From Gammaproteobacteria bacterium (GTDB lineage Bacteria > Pseudomonadota > Gammaproteobacteria > Ga0077536): a stretch of DNA of 64,000 nucleotides. Position 1 is the stretch's first letter; every line of letters begins with the position of its first letter. Under the pieces are notes generated by a model that was not told the DNA's origin, ran no database searches, and worked only from the letters and a program-made list of their open reading frames with translations. The stretch is from contig JACPPA010000047.1 of assembly GCA_016191285.1 (NCBI GenBank), positions 18,636 through 82,635 of the forward strand, given 5' to 3'. The position numbers and the translations under genes are program-made. Below, piece by piece: positions 42,648 to 51,751 of the stretch.

Positions 42648-43748
42648 TCACGTCGAGCGCACACTAAGCCATTTGTCGAGCTGCGGCCATAAGCGATACA
42701 CCGCGTTGCCCCCAGCGACCAGACTTACGTGGCCGCCACGAACGACAATTTCTTCTTTGTCCTTGCTACCAACCAGCTTTATGAGATCGCTCGATGCTGC
42801 GGTCGGCACAATGTGATCAAACTCCGCGGCCACGTGCATGAATGGCACGCGGATTTTACCCAGTTCAACCAGTTTGTCACCCAACCGATATAGATTCTTC
42901 ACGAGTTTATTTTCGCGCAGGAAGTCGCGCACCATATCTCGTGCTAATTCGCCTGGGATCGGCAGTTGCTCGGCAGCCCAGCGGTCAAAACGCAAACTCG
43001 CTTTCACGAAAGCATCATTTTCCACGTTATTAAGGAGCAACATTTGATTCGCGCGCTTCTGTAGCGGGCGCAGGGCTTGAATCGACGCATTGATCATATC
43101 GCCCGGAATAATTCCCAACTCGTCGACAATGCGATCGATGTCAAAGGCATCAGCCGTGACCCAGGTCTTATACAATCCCATGCCGTCCGAGTTGACCGGC
43201 GTGGTAAAACACACGAGATTCTTGATTGGCCCGTCGTGGTGGATCGCGGCATTCATCGCCGCCAGCAATCCACCCATGCAGTAGCCGATAACGTTAATGT
43301 CTTGCTCGCCCGATTCTTGTTGGACTCGAGCAATACTTTCGTCGATTAAATTGAGCGCGAATTGGTCCATGCCGAGGTGAGCATGTTCGCGACGCGGTGG
43401 AATCCAGTCCATCAAGTAAACGTCATAGCCCTGAAGCAACAAGTACTCGATAAAACTTTGGCCTTTCGCCAGATCGAGAATATAACCGCGCGCAACTGGC
43501 GACATCACGATCATCAGCGGAATTCGATAAATTTCGTCCGTGAGCGGGAGGTAGTGATAAAGGCGCAAGGTGTCCCGCGTATAAACGAGTTCTTTCGGCG
43601 TTTGTCCCACTTCGATATCAAGGTCCGCCTGCTGCAAGGCGAGGCCAGGAATATTTCGAGCGAGTGCCCGCTCGACGGTTTTCTTTACCCGCGCTTCAAC
43701 GGAATCGGCAGCGGATTCGGGGCTCGGACGTGGAATTTTCTGTGCCAT
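42648..43748 (-). CDS. phaC: poly(3-hydroxyalkanoate) synthase PhaC, class III type
   Basis: Polymerises (R)-3-hydroxyacyl-CoA at the granule surface. 366 residues from ATG 43748 (GTG 43760 is in frame, four codons earlier). The short length and lack of the class I N-terminal extension indicate class III/IV. Lipase-like box GYCMGG with catalytic Cys157, Asp in AAEFDHIVP and His in RGGHVSLVAGG. The usual partner subunit is the small upstream PhaE-like gene. Order: phasin, hydrolase, PhaE-like, phaC, GNAT. Confidence 0.93.
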   Translation of the reverse strand: MAQKIPRPSPESAADSVEARVKKTVERALARNIPGLALQQADLDIEVGQTPKELVYTRDTLRLYHYLPLTDEIYRIPLMIVMSPVARGYILDLAKGQSFIEYLLLQGYDVYLMDWIPPRREHAHLGMDQFALNLIDESIARVQQESGEQDINVIGYCMGGLLAAMNAAIHHDGPIKNLVCFTTPVNSDGMGLYKTWVTADAFDIDRIVDELGIIPGDMINASIQALRPLQKRANQMLLLNNVENDAFVKASLRFDRWAAEQLPIPGELARDMVRDFLRENKLVKNLYRLGDKLVELGKIRVPFMHVAAEFDHIVPTAASSDLIKLVGSKDKEEIVVRGGHVSLVAGGNAVYRLWPQLDKWLSVRST

Positions 43749-43762
43749 ATGCCGACTCACTT

Positions 43763-44158
43763 CTAACCGTGGCCGGGCGGCCGCTTGGTGCGTGCCGGGC
43801 GGACGGGGGCGACATTCGGTTCTAGCGCGCCCGCATTGCGCGTGTTACGGGCAAGCAGCGCCCGATGTTCGCGTAGTTCAACATGTAGTGCGGCCAGAGA
43901 ATCTTCGACTTGGCCCAGGCGATCGCTTAAATCAAGCACATCCGAACGTGAGGGCAAATTCAGGTTCGCGAGATACTGACTCATGGCTTCGCTGAACATT
44001 CGGTGCGTATGCAGCGCTTCCTGCATATAGCGACCCATCCCTTGCGAGAATTTCTCATCGCCCATCATTTCGGTCAGCGCCTGACTCCAGGCCTTCTCGG
44101 ATTTCACGAACCATTCACGCCATAGGTGCATCGGGTTCATTTTTTCATCAGTACTCAT
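43763..44158 (-). CDS. short PhaE/PhaR-like PHA synthase subunit
   Basis: 131 residues. WREWFVKSEKAWSQALTEMMGDEKFSQGMGRYMQ and YLANLNLPSRSDVLDLSDRLGQVEDSL match the C-terminal conserved part of class III PhaE, in which the LNLPSRSDV stretch contacts PhaC. PhaE proteins are normally about 300-380 residues, so the N-terminal helical part is missing and the size is closer to class IV PhaR. A Pro/Arg-rich basic tail follows. Overlaps the upstream hydrolase by ATGA; phaC follows closely. Confidence 0.78.
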   Translation of the reverse strand: MSTDEKMNPMHLWREWFVKSEKAWSQALTEMMGDEKFSQGMGRYMQEALHTHRMFSEAMSQYLANLNLPSRSDVLDLSDRLGQVEDSLAALHVELREHRALLARNTRNAGALEPNVAPVRPARTKRPPGHG

Positions 44159-45006
44159 AATGTCCCTCCATGAAATGCGCGCGCGGTTTCGGTGGCATGC
44201 ATTTCACGCTCTGCTTTAATCGATTCATTCAGACGTTTGGCGATCGCGCGATAAACGTCTGGGTGGAAGATCATGCCGATATGCGTCGAACGCACTTCGG
44301 TATTCGCGCGTGGATCGTCTTCGATACAACTGCTCCAATCCGCGACGCCATCGTCGCGTGAGTAAATCGCGAATTGCGGAACGGTCGATGGCTGGGGCTG
44401 GAGTAGATTGCGGACAAAGTTGCATAAGCAATGCCCAGTACCGCAGGAGGCGTGCAAGTTACGTCCAACGACGCGACTCTGCGCTGTTTTCAATTGACCC
44501 CAGATGTCGACTACCGCGGGATGCGCCTTCACAAGCGAGCGGAACGGCGAACCCAGGGTGATGATCCGGTCGATCAACTCGGGATGTTCTTGAACCAAAC
44601 TCTTGGCCAACATGCCCCCGAGGCTGTGGCCAATGATCCGGACTTTGTGTCCCGAGCGGCGTTTGATCCCCTGTAGACGGCTAACCAGTGCGCGCGCTGT
44701 TTTATCGGGGCAATCGTTGTTCCAAGCGATATTCGACAGATTCGACGCGTAGCCGATGCGCTTGAGCCAACGATGGAGTTCGAGCATCAAGCCGTCACCC
44801 GCCATAAAACCTGGTATCAATAACACTGGCTCACCATGACCACGCGGCACGCCACATCCCATGAATACCGGACTGACGCGCAACCGCATCCATTCGACCG
44901 GCCATTTCGCTTCCCGCCACAACGGCGTCAGCGTGGCTTCGACCGAGGGATCGTGCGCGAACGGGTTTTCGATTTCGAGCGTGTCTGAAAATTCTTGGTC
45001 TGACAT
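44155..45006 (-). CDS. alpha/beta hydrolase (lipase-like) of the PHA cluster
   Basis: 283-residue alpha/beta hydrolase. VLLIPGFMAGDGLMLELHRWLKRIGY, nucleophile elbow GHSLGGMLAKSLV, and a late SRDDGVADW Asp and THIGMIFHPDVY His complete a triad. No signal peptide. Co-translated with the PhaE-like subunit (ATGA overlap), so an intracellular role in polymer or acyl-ester turnover is likely; a depolymerase activity is not shown by the sequence. Confidence 0.8.
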   Translation of the reverse strand: MSDQEFSDTLEIENPFAHDPSVEATLTPLWREAKWPVEWMRLRVSPVFMGCGVPRGHGEPVLLIPGFMAGDGLMLELHRWLKRIGYASNLSNIAWNNDCPDKTARALVSRLQGIKRRSGHKVRIIGHSLGGMLAKSLVQEHPELIDRIITLGSPFRSLVKAHPAVVDIWGQLKTAQSRVVGRNLHASCGTGHCLCNFVRNLLQPQPSTVPQFAIYSRDDGVADWSSCIEDDPRANTEVRSTHIGMIFHPDVYRAIAKRLNESIKAEREMHATETARAFHGGTL

Positions 45007-45083
45007 TGGCTATCCGTCGTTATTGAGCCGCCGGTCTAGTATCGCCGCCAAAGAGTGCTGACGGCGATACATGGATCAAACGC

Positions 45084-45509
45084 TTAGCGGGGCTTGATCC
45101 AGAAATTCACGATGTTCCGGCTCGCTTCGGTTAGCGCCGTCGACTGGCACGTCGTTTTGAACGTCTTGCCGAGTTCACTCGCGACATCCGCTTGTTCGCG
45201 ATACAGGGCTTTCGCGAGGTCAAGCGCGCGCCCCTGCGCCACGGTGCTGGCATCGACCACGGCTTTTAAATTGTTCGAATAGTCTTGCGGCTTTTGTACG
45301 ACTTTTTTAGTCAGATCGATGAATTCCTGCTGACCGGTAATCAACGCTTCGATGAGCTGAGTGCTGATCCGCTGTGATCGTTCATAGCCAGCCTTGACCG
45401 CCGTGCCGATTTTTTTCTGTTGCTCGCCGAGTTTGTCGAGATAGGAAACGAGGGCTTCCCCGTTGAACGGGAGTTCAAATGCTGGTTTGGTTGCTGATTC
45501 GGTAGACAT
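45084..45509 (-). CDS. phasin family protein
   Basis: 141 residues from ATG 45509, preceded by AAGGAA (7 nt). A longer in-frame start (45614) would run through the promoter region. Almost wholly alpha-helical and amphipathic, e.g. GTAVKAGYERSQRISTQLIEALITGQQEFIDLTKKV, with phasin-like ADLAKALYREQ heptads. Phasins coat PHA granules and set their size. First gene of the PHA cluster, followed by the hydrolase 77 bp later. Confidence 0.78.
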   Translation of the reverse strand: MSTESATKPAFELPFNGEALVSYLDKLGEQQKKIGTAVKAGYERSQRISTQLIEALITGQQEFIDLTKKVVQKPQDYSNNLKAVVDASTVAQGRALDLAKALYREQADVASELGKTFKTTCQSTALTEASRNIVNFWIKPR

Positions 45510-45561
45510 TAGGGGTTCCTTTCTTGATACCACTTTAGATGTTTGAAATCGCTTCTGAATG

Positions 45562-45609
45562 TTGCGCTGCAATATTCTATTGACATTTATAGACGGTGTC
45601 CGGTTAGAT
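45562..45609. promoter_or_regulatory. divergent promoter region, phasin / CocE-type hydrolase
   Basis: For the plus strand, TTGACA (45580-45585) with TTAGAT 18 bp downstream (45604-45609) is a fair sigma-70 promoter, about 52 bp before the hydrolase start. An imperfect palindrome TTGCGCTGCAA (45562-45572) lies about 53 bp upstream of the phasin start. Its TGC/GCA symmetry recalls operators of PhaR-type PHA repressors (inference). Confidence 0.42.
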
Positions 45610-45661
45610 GTCAATCGCAGTGCAGCATATTTTTTAATCTCTTAGATTTAAGGACCACCCC

Positions 45662-47392
45662 ATGTCGGTCATCGTTGATAAAAACATCGTCGTTCCCCTG
45701 CGTGACGGCATCGAGTTACGTGCCGATATTTATCGTCCCGCAGCGGCTGGCCGTTACCCAGTATTGCTGCAAAGAACCCCTTATAACAAAGAGTTATGGC
45801 CCATCACGGCGATGACTTTAGACCCAATTCGGGCGGCAGCAGCCGGCTACGCAGTGGTGATCCAGGATGTGCGTGGACGCTGGACTTCCGGTGGCGGCGT
45901 ATTTTTTCCTTATCGTGATGAACTCAACGATGGTTACGACAGCGTCGCGTGGGCCGCCGAGCAGCCTTATTCATCGGGTCGAATTGGATGTTACGGCTTG
46001 TCCTACATGGGCGCCACGTCGTGGTTGGCCGCCGCTTCGGGTCATCCGGCGTTACATGCCTTGTCACCGACCACCGCCCCCAACGATTTCTGGCGCGATC
46101 ATTTTTGGCGTGGCGGCGCACTCAACATCGGAACCTTGGCGATGTGGGCCATGCGCGCGATCGGACCCGCGGCGCTGATTCGAGGGCGCCCCAAGCCCGC
46201 CGAGTTTTTTCCATTGCTCACGCAACTCATCGATGACGTCGACAATTTCGAAAACGTGTTACGCGCCTTACCGCTCAATCAATTTACGCCGACACGACCG
46301 GACGACGTCGCGTTCTTGCCATTTTTTTACGAATTCCTGCGCCACCCGGTACAGGATAAGTGGACGGCGAGCTTGTTAATGACGGATAAACATTCGCAGG
46401 TAACGGCGCCGAGTCTCAGCATCGCCGGGTGGCATGACCTACTCCTCGCGGCTGACTTGCAGCATTTCCGCGCGATGCGCGACGGCGCCGGCTCCGAACA
46501 CGCGCGACGTCACAGCAAACTGATGATCGGGCCCTGGGCGCATGGCATGTTCCATAGCGTGGTTGGTGATCTTGATTTTGGTTTTCGCGCCAATGGCATG
46601 TTTCTCGATCTCAAGGAAGATCTGACAAAGTTGCAGCTGCGCTGGTTTGATCGCTGGTTAAAAGAAGAACGCAACGGCCTCGACGAGGAATCGGCCGTCA
46701 AATTGTTTGTGCAAGGCCGCAATCGCTGGCGCGACGAAAACGACTGGCCGCTGGCCCGCGCGCGCGCCACGCCGTGGTTCCTGAATGGCGACGCGAGCTT
46801 TTCGTCAAGGCGAACCGCCATGAGTACCGATGCCCGCAGCTTCGTTTATGACCCACACGATCCCTGTCCAACCTGTGGCGGGACGTTATTGTTGCCGACG
46901 CAATATTCACCCGGACCGGTCGACCAGTCCGCGCTGTTGATTCGTCGCGATGTACTGCAATACACCTCGTCGGCGCTGTCCACCGACCTTGAGATTACGG
47001 GCGCGGTAACCGCGGTGCTGTATGTCACGACCAGCGGTCGCGATACCGATTTCATCGTGAAGTTATGCGATGTCCATCCAGACGGACGTTGTTTCAATGT
47101 TTGCGATGGTGTTCTCAGGTTGTCGTTCCGCGACGGCCAATCGCGCCAGGCGACTGAACCAGGTTCAGTGGTTAAGATAAATATCGATCTGTGGTCGACG
47201 GCAATGGTGTTCAAAGCGGGTCATCGCTTACGCGTGCTAGTGACGTCCAGCGACTTTCCGCGCTACGACCGCAATCCCAACACCTTTGAACTCGCGCATG
47301 AGGCGACCAAGCTAGTGCCAGTCCTACAGCAAGTGCTGCATACTGAGAGTGGCGCATCGCACCTCGTGCTACCGGAAATTCATTCAAATTAA
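45662..47392 (+). CDS. CocE/NonD family hydrolase (S15 X-prolyl peptidase/esterase fold)
   Basis: 576 residues in the CocE layout: an alpha/beta-hydrolase domain with VPLRDGIELRADIYRPAAAGRYPVLLQRTPY, nucleophile elbow YGLSYMGATSW (Ser114), and a catalytic-His stretch IGPWAHGMFHS. A C-terminal jelly-roll domain (about 370-576) has FVYDPHDPCPTCGG and FKAGHRLRVLVTSSDFPRYDRNPN. Such enzymes cleave esters or amides; the substrate is unknown. No signal peptide is seen. AAGGA ribosome site upstream. Confidence 0.9.
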   Translation: MSVIVDKNIVVPLRDGIELRADIYRPAAAGRYPVLLQRTPYNKELWPITAMTLDPIRAAAAGYAVVIQDVRGRWTSGGGVFFPYRDELNDGYDSVAWAAEQPYSSGRIGCYGLSYMGATSWLAAASGHPALHALSPTTAPNDFWRDHFWRGGALNIGTLAMWAMRAIGPAALIRGRPKPAEFFPLLTQLIDDVDNFENVLRALPLNQFTPTRPDDVAFLPFFYEFLRHPVQDKWTASLLMTDKHSQVTAPSLSIAGWHDLLLAADLQHFRAMRDGAGSEHARRHSKLMIGPWAHGMFHSVVGDLDFGFRANGMFLDLKEDLTKLQLRWFDRWLKEERNGLDEESAVKLFVQGRNRWRDENDWPLARARATPWFLNGDASFSSRRTAMSTDARSFVYDPHDPCPTCGGTLLLPTQYSPGPVDQSALLIRRDVLQYTSSALSTDLEITGAVTAVLYVTTSGRDTDFIVKLCDVHPDGRCFNVCDGVLRLSFRDGQSRQATEPGSVVKINIDLWSTAMVFKAGHRLRVLVTSSDFPRYDRNPNTFELAHEATKLVPVLQQVLHTESGASHLVLPEIHSN

Positions 47393-47449
47393 CGGGGCTC
47401 GACACGCGCCAGCGCCGGTCGTACTTTGTTCGACAAACGGAGATTGCTA

Positions 47450-48361
47450 ATGCTTGGAACTCTTGCGCTTGCTGCCGGGGTGGCCTACGCCGGTTATCGA
47501 CTATTCCCGGAACCGTTGTTTAACCTGGCCATGGCGTCACAACGAATGCGCGCCGGGTTAAGTCTTAAAGAAACCTTTGTCGATGGTCATCGCATATCGT
47601 ATTTAGAGGGTGGGCACGGCGAATCCTTGCTACTACTCCACGGATTCGGTGTGAACAAAGACCATTGGCCGTTGGTGGCGCGCTATCTAACGCCGCAGTA
47701 TCGAGTAATCGCTCCTGATATTCCGGGCTTCGGTGACAGCAGTCGGTTGCCTGAAGCAAGTTACTCGCTCGATCTTCAGTTGAACCGCTTGGAAGAATTT
47801 GCGCAAACGCTCGGTCTTGGCCGCTTTCATCTCGGCGGCAACTCGATGGGCGCGTACTTGGCGGCGATGTATGCGGCGCGGAGACCGGACCAAGTCGATA
47901 GTCTGTGGTTGCTAGCCCCGCCGGGCGTAGCGGCCGCGGCCACCAGTGAATTGTTTCGCTACATGACGCGCGGCGATAACCTGCTACTCATCGATAATGA
48001 AACCAAGGGTAAACGCTTGCAATCGATGATCTTCTGCAAAGCCCCTTTTGTCCCAAAGGGCTTCCAGAACGTATGGTTAACGCGCGCCCTTGGCGACAAC
48101 GCGTTTAATACCAAATTATTCGGCGAGCTGTTCGCCGAGCCCATCATGCTCGATCAACGCTGTACGGGATTGGCGACACGCACCTTGATTGTGTGGGGTG
48201 ACGATGACCGTCTGCTTGATATCAGCGGCGCCGCCGAACTGCAGAAACTCCTGCCCAACTCGGATGTCCGGATCATGCGCGGGATGGGGCATTGCCCGAT
48301 GCTCGAGCGGCCGCGGAACACGGCGGAAGATTTTCTAAATTTCCACAGCCGCGCGATTTGA
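47450..48361 (+). CDS. alpha/beta hydrolase with N-terminal membrane anchor
   Basis: 303 residues from ATG 47450, chosen for GGAG 7 nt upstream; a TTG eight codons earlier is in frame. The N-terminus MLGTLALAAGVAYAGYRLF is a signal anchor or signal peptide. Then LLLLHGFGVNKDHWPLVARYL, DIPGFGDSS, nucleophile elbow GGNSMGAYLAAMYA, Asp in IVWGDDDRLLD and His in MGHCPMLERP. Typical of ester/lipid hydrolases. 57 bp after the CocE gene, same strand; ends 3 bp from the convergent GntR gene. Confidence 0.85.
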   Translation: MLGTLALAAGVAYAGYRLFPEPLFNLAMASQRMRAGLSLKETFVDGHRISYLEGGHGESLLLLHGFGVNKDHWPLVARYLTPQYRVIAPDIPGFGDSSRLPEASYSLDLQLNRLEEFAQTLGLGRFHLGGNSMGAYLAAMYAARRPDQVDSLWLLAPPGVAAAATSELFRYMTRGDNLLLIDNETKGKRLQSMIFCKAPFVPKGFQNVWLTRALGDNAFNTKLFGELFAEPIMLDQRCTGLATRTLIVWGDDDRLLDISGAAELQKLLPNSDVRIMRGMGHCPMLERPRNTAEDFLNFHSRAI

Positions 48362-48364
48362 AAG

Positions 48365-49087
48365 TCACGCGGGCTCGGCTTGACTCCGTAGCCGCGCGCT
48401 GACGGCGAGTCCCACCGCGCGCAGGTGACTCTCGACCGCGCGCCCAGCGGCGGCGGCATTGCCGGCGATAATAGCCCGTCGGATAGCCAGATGCGCCTGC
48501 TTCACGCGTTTCGTGAAATACAAAGAACCAAACGCCACCTTGATATAGAAATCACTGCGATCCCATAAACTCGCCGCGATCTGGCATGCGCTCGGCGCCC
48601 GCGCCAACGTATGAATTTGCGTATGAAACATTAAATTGAGCCGGCGGTAAGTCAGATCCCGCGCCGCCGGCCCGCCGGCCCTTTTGAGCAGCCGATCGAC
48701 GGTCGCGCACGAGGCTTTGAATTCGATCACGTCGTCAGTAGTCCGGCGCGCGGCTGCCAGCCGCGTTACGCAGCCTTCCACCGCGGCAAATAACGCGAAG
48801 AAATCCTCAACCTCATCGGGATTCGGCATTCGAACCCGACATCCGATCTGCGGAATTACTGTGACAAAGCCTTCACCCGCCAAGCGTTTAATCGCTTCCA
48901 TCACCGGCACTCGACTGCACTTGAGCGTCACGGTTAGGTCAACTACCGACAGCCAGTCATTAGGCTTCAGGTCCCCTTCTAGCAACTGCGTCAGCAGATG
49001 CTCATACGCATCGTGCGCAAGCGCATTGGAAGATTGTACGGCTCGAAAGAGCGGACCGCGTACCAAGGCCTGTGCTGTGCGCTTCAT
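48365..49087 (-). CDS. GntR family transcriptional regulator (FCD type)
   Basis: 240 residues: N-terminal winged HTH (DAYEHLLTQLLEGDLKPNDWLSVVDLTVTLKCSRVPVMEAIKRLAGEGFVTVIPQIGCRV) and a C-terminal FCD ligand-binding helical domain with conserved His in NLMFHTQIH and SHLRAVG. FCD regulators respond to small organic acids. Divergent from the LLM/HpaB/Mhp genes across a 140-bp AT-rich spacer, so it probably represses that catabolic operon. Confidence 0.88.
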   Translation of the reverse strand: MKRTAQALVRGPLFRAVQSSNALAHDAYEHLLTQLLEGDLKPNDWLSVVDLTVTLKCSRVPVMEAIKRLAGEGFVTVIPQIGCRVRMPNPDEVEDFFALFAAVEGCVTRLAAARRTTDDVIEFKASCATVDRLLKRAGGPAARDLTYRRLNLMFHTQIHTLARAPSACQIAASLWDRSDFYIKVAFGSLYFTKRVKQAHLAIRRAIIAGNAAAAGRAVESHLRAVGLAVSARLRSQAEPA

Positions 49088-49124
49088 TCGGCGAGGCTTA
49101 TCCGATAATTCATCGTTATCGATC

Positions 49125-49154
49125 TTGACATACTAATATACTACTTGCCATATT
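49125..49154 (+). promoter_or_regulatory. promoter of the ring-cleavage gene block, candidate GntR operator
   Basis: TTGACA (49125-49130) and CATATT (49149-49154) at 18-bp spacing. The spacer is AT-rich with partial symmetry (ACTAATATACTA, CATATTAG), a likely place for the divergent GntR protein to bind. The next gene downstream is the decayed LLM gene, then the hpaB-like operon. Confidence 0.45.
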
Positions 49155-49228
49155 AGATCACGCCTCGCGCGATAAATTGCGCTTTAGAAATTTTCTTATT
49201 GGCCCAGCCTGCAGGACTGTTAAAGTCT

Positions 49229-50274
49229 ATGAAACTTCGACCCGGCTCCTTTGTGCTGCCCAGCGCAGCCGCGACCCCCTCTGAATTCGAGCGCGGGTTC
49301 CGCGGGTCAGAATCCGAACTACTATCAACGCGCGCTGCGCGAAGTCGGTCAGCATTTGCAGCAAGTAGAAGCGCTCGGCTTCGATTTTGTTGCGTTTTCC
49401 GAGCACCACTTCCATTCGGAAGGGCTCGAGATCTCCAACAACCCCGTATTGCTCGGTGCGTGGGCGGCGATGCCGACCAAACGTCTGCGCATCGGCCAAA
49501 TGGGGAACGTGTTGGCAACCCCTAATCCGCTGTTACTAGCCGAAGATCTGGCGATGCTCGATCACTTTTCCGAAGGGCGCATGATGGCGGGCTTTGCGCG
49601 CGGCTATCAGGCGCGGCACGTCGGGACCACTGGCCAAAAATACAATGCGTATTGGACTTCGCCTAACGATCTTCATTTCGCCGAACACGACCGCGTGAAC
49701 CGGGAACCGTTCTCCGAACATTACGAGATCCTTCGCAAGGCGTGGCTTCAGCCATTGTTCAAACACGTCGGACAACGTGGTGGCAGATACCGACGCGGGA
49801 GCTCACGCCATCATGAAACGTGGACTCGGTTACATCTGGACGCGCTGGCGCGATTGGTTCGGATTCAAAGAAGCGCTCAGGCACCCAGACGAGACGGGCG
49901 AGATCCCAAACACTCCGGTAGCAATTCGCGAGCGCGGCTATTCGATCTGCGGCTCTGTGGATACCGTAGCGCGCAAACTTGAACAGATGATCAAGACGTT
50001 GAACACGGATCTGATCGTGCTGTGGATTTCAGTGGACCCCGCGCCGCTCGACGGTCTGCTCAAGAGCAATGAGCTGCTCGTCGAAAAGGTGCTGCCCGAG
50101 ATTGGCGTTTCCTTAACACGGTTCAAACCCAAACTCCGCTCGACCTTGACTACACCGACCTGGCGACAAAAGCCAACCTCGCACCATCAAACGCGACAAC
50201 TCCACGTGTATAAATCTCGGAGAAAATTGAGCACGGCGTATTCGTTTTTTGCTCAATTTAGATCCTTGCCTTAG
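49229..50274 (+). pseudogene. LLM class flavin-dependent oxidoreductase, frameshifted and internally deleted
   Basis: Remnant of a roughly 400-residue luciferase-like enzyme. ATG 49229 starts in one frame; the recognisable body NYYQRALREVGQHLQQVEALGF and GRMMAGFARGYQARH runs in another frame (about 49310-49765). The C-terminus, NVVADTDAGAHAIMKRGLGYIWTRW onward, is in a third (about 49770-50274). Between EHYEILRKAW and VVADTD roughly 100 or more residues expected in relatives are missing. At least two lesions, so it is inactive. Confidence 0.8.
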
Positions 50275-50296
50275 CAATATTTAGGAACCTATCGTC

Positions 50297-51751
50297 ATGG
50301 CAGTAAGAACTGGACAACAATTTCTCGAGGGCCTGAACGATGGGCGCGAGGTGTGGTACGACGGACAGTGGGTGCCGAATGTCGCGGAATTCGCGCCGTT
50401 CAAGGCCGCCGTAAAATCCACCGCAAAACTGTACGATTTGCAGCATGACCCGCGTTTCCGCGAGGTTTTGACAGTTGAGTCGCCCGCTATTGGCGAACGA
50501 ATCGCACGCCCGTATGAAATTCCCCGCACGCGCGATCATCTGCGATTAAAACGCGAGGCCTACGTCATTTGGGCCGAAGCAACGTGTGGAATGATGGGGC
50601 GCAGCCCGGATTTTCTGAACGTGATGATGGCCGCTCTCGCCGCGAAGAAAAGCTTCTTCGCCGAGTGCGCGCCCGCACGCGCGGAAGCGGTAGTTAGCTA
50701 CTACCAGCATATTGCCAAGCATGATTTGTTTCTAACGCATGCGTTGCTTGATCCCCAGCTCGATAAGGGCAAGGCACGCCACCAACAATCCGATCCCAGC
50801 ATTCCGCTGCGCGTGATTGATCGGACCAAGGACGGTCTTATCGTCCACGGCATAAAGCGGATTGCGACCGCGGCGCCCTACGCCGACGAGATCTTGGTGT
50901 GGCCATTCCCACCGACCTTCCAAGCGGGCGAGGAAGCGTACGCCAACGTCTTCGCCGTACCGATGAATACCAAAGGATTGAAAACGCTGTGCCGCCCCTC
51001 GTTCGCGGCAGTCGATGGCAGCCGTGCCGATCATCCGCTGTCGTCGCAGTTCGACGAGATCGACGCGACAGTAGTTTTCGATCATGTTCTCGTGCCATGG
51101 GATCGTGTCTTCCTGCATGAAGACATTCGCTTCTTGAATCGTATGTATCGAGATTCCCGGATGCGCGAATTAACCGCGCACCAGACCAACGCACGACTCG
51201 AAGTGAAGCTCGGATTTTTATACGCCTTGATCCTTCGAATGACGGAAGCTATCGGTTCTACCCAAAAGAGCGATATGATGGAGATGTTGGGAGAGGCGGT
51301 CGCTTGCGTCGAGGTCATCCGCAGCACCACGCGCTCGGCCGAAGAGCAAGCGACCGTCGATCCCGAGAATGGTGTGATGTACCCGGACCTATTCGCGCTC
51401 CAAGCGGGGCGCGCTTTAGGTCCGGTGTACTACCCTAAGCTCCTCGACATGCTGAAGCGCGTCGGTGGTGGCGGTCTCATTCAACTCCCTGTCAGTCTCT
51501 CCGAATTCAATTCGCCTATCGGCGCCGAACTCGAACGCTCACTGCGTGGCGCGGATATTTCCGGTCGCGATAAAGCACAATTATTCAAACTCGCGTGGGA
51601 TGTTTGCGGCAGCGAATTCGGTGCGCGGCATGCGCTATACGAAATGAATTACGCCGGGGAACGTGGCGCGTTACTTGCGGGAATTCACCGAGAATACGGC
51701 CGGAAACAGCACTATGTTCAATACCTAGATAAATTCCTGGAGAGTTTATGA
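50297..51751 (+). CDS. 4-hydroxyphenylacetate 3-monooxygenase-type flavin monooxygenase (HpaB family)
   Basis: Two-component, FADH2-dependent aromatic hydroxylase of 484 residues. MAVRTGQQFLEGLNDGREVWYDGQWV is the HpaB N-terminal signature, followed by YAEILVWPF-type PYADEILVWPF, FDHVLVPWDRVFLHED and the acyl-CoA dehydrogenase-like helical C-terminus (SEFNSPIGAELERSLRGADISGRDKAQLFKLAWD). It should ortho-hydroxylate a phenol to a catechol. The FAD reductase (HpaC) is not in the window. Its stop overlaps the MhpC-like start (ATGA). Confidence 0.9.
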   Translation: MAVRTGQQFLEGLNDGREVWYDGQWVPNVAEFAPFKAAVKSTAKLYDLQHDPRFREVLTVESPAIGERIARPYEIPRTRDHLRLKREAYVIWAEATCGMMGRSPDFLNVMMAALAAKKSFFAECAPARAEAVVSYYQHIAKHDLFLTHALLDPQLDKGKARHQQSDPSIPLRVIDRTKDGLIVHGIKRIATAAPYADEILVWPFPPTFQAGEEAYANVFAVPMNTKGLKTLCRPSFAAVDGSRADHPLSSQFDEIDATVVFDHVLVPWDRVFLHEDIRFLNRMYRDSRMRELTAHQTNARLEVKLGFLYALILRMTEAIGSTQKSDMMEMLGEAVACVEVIRSTTRSAEEQATVDPENGVMYPDLFALQAGRALGPVYYPKLLDMLKRVGGGGLIQLPVSLSEFNSPIGAELERSLRGADISGRDKAQLFKLAWDVCGSEFGARHALYEMNYAGERGALLAGIHREYGRKQHYVQYLDKFLESL

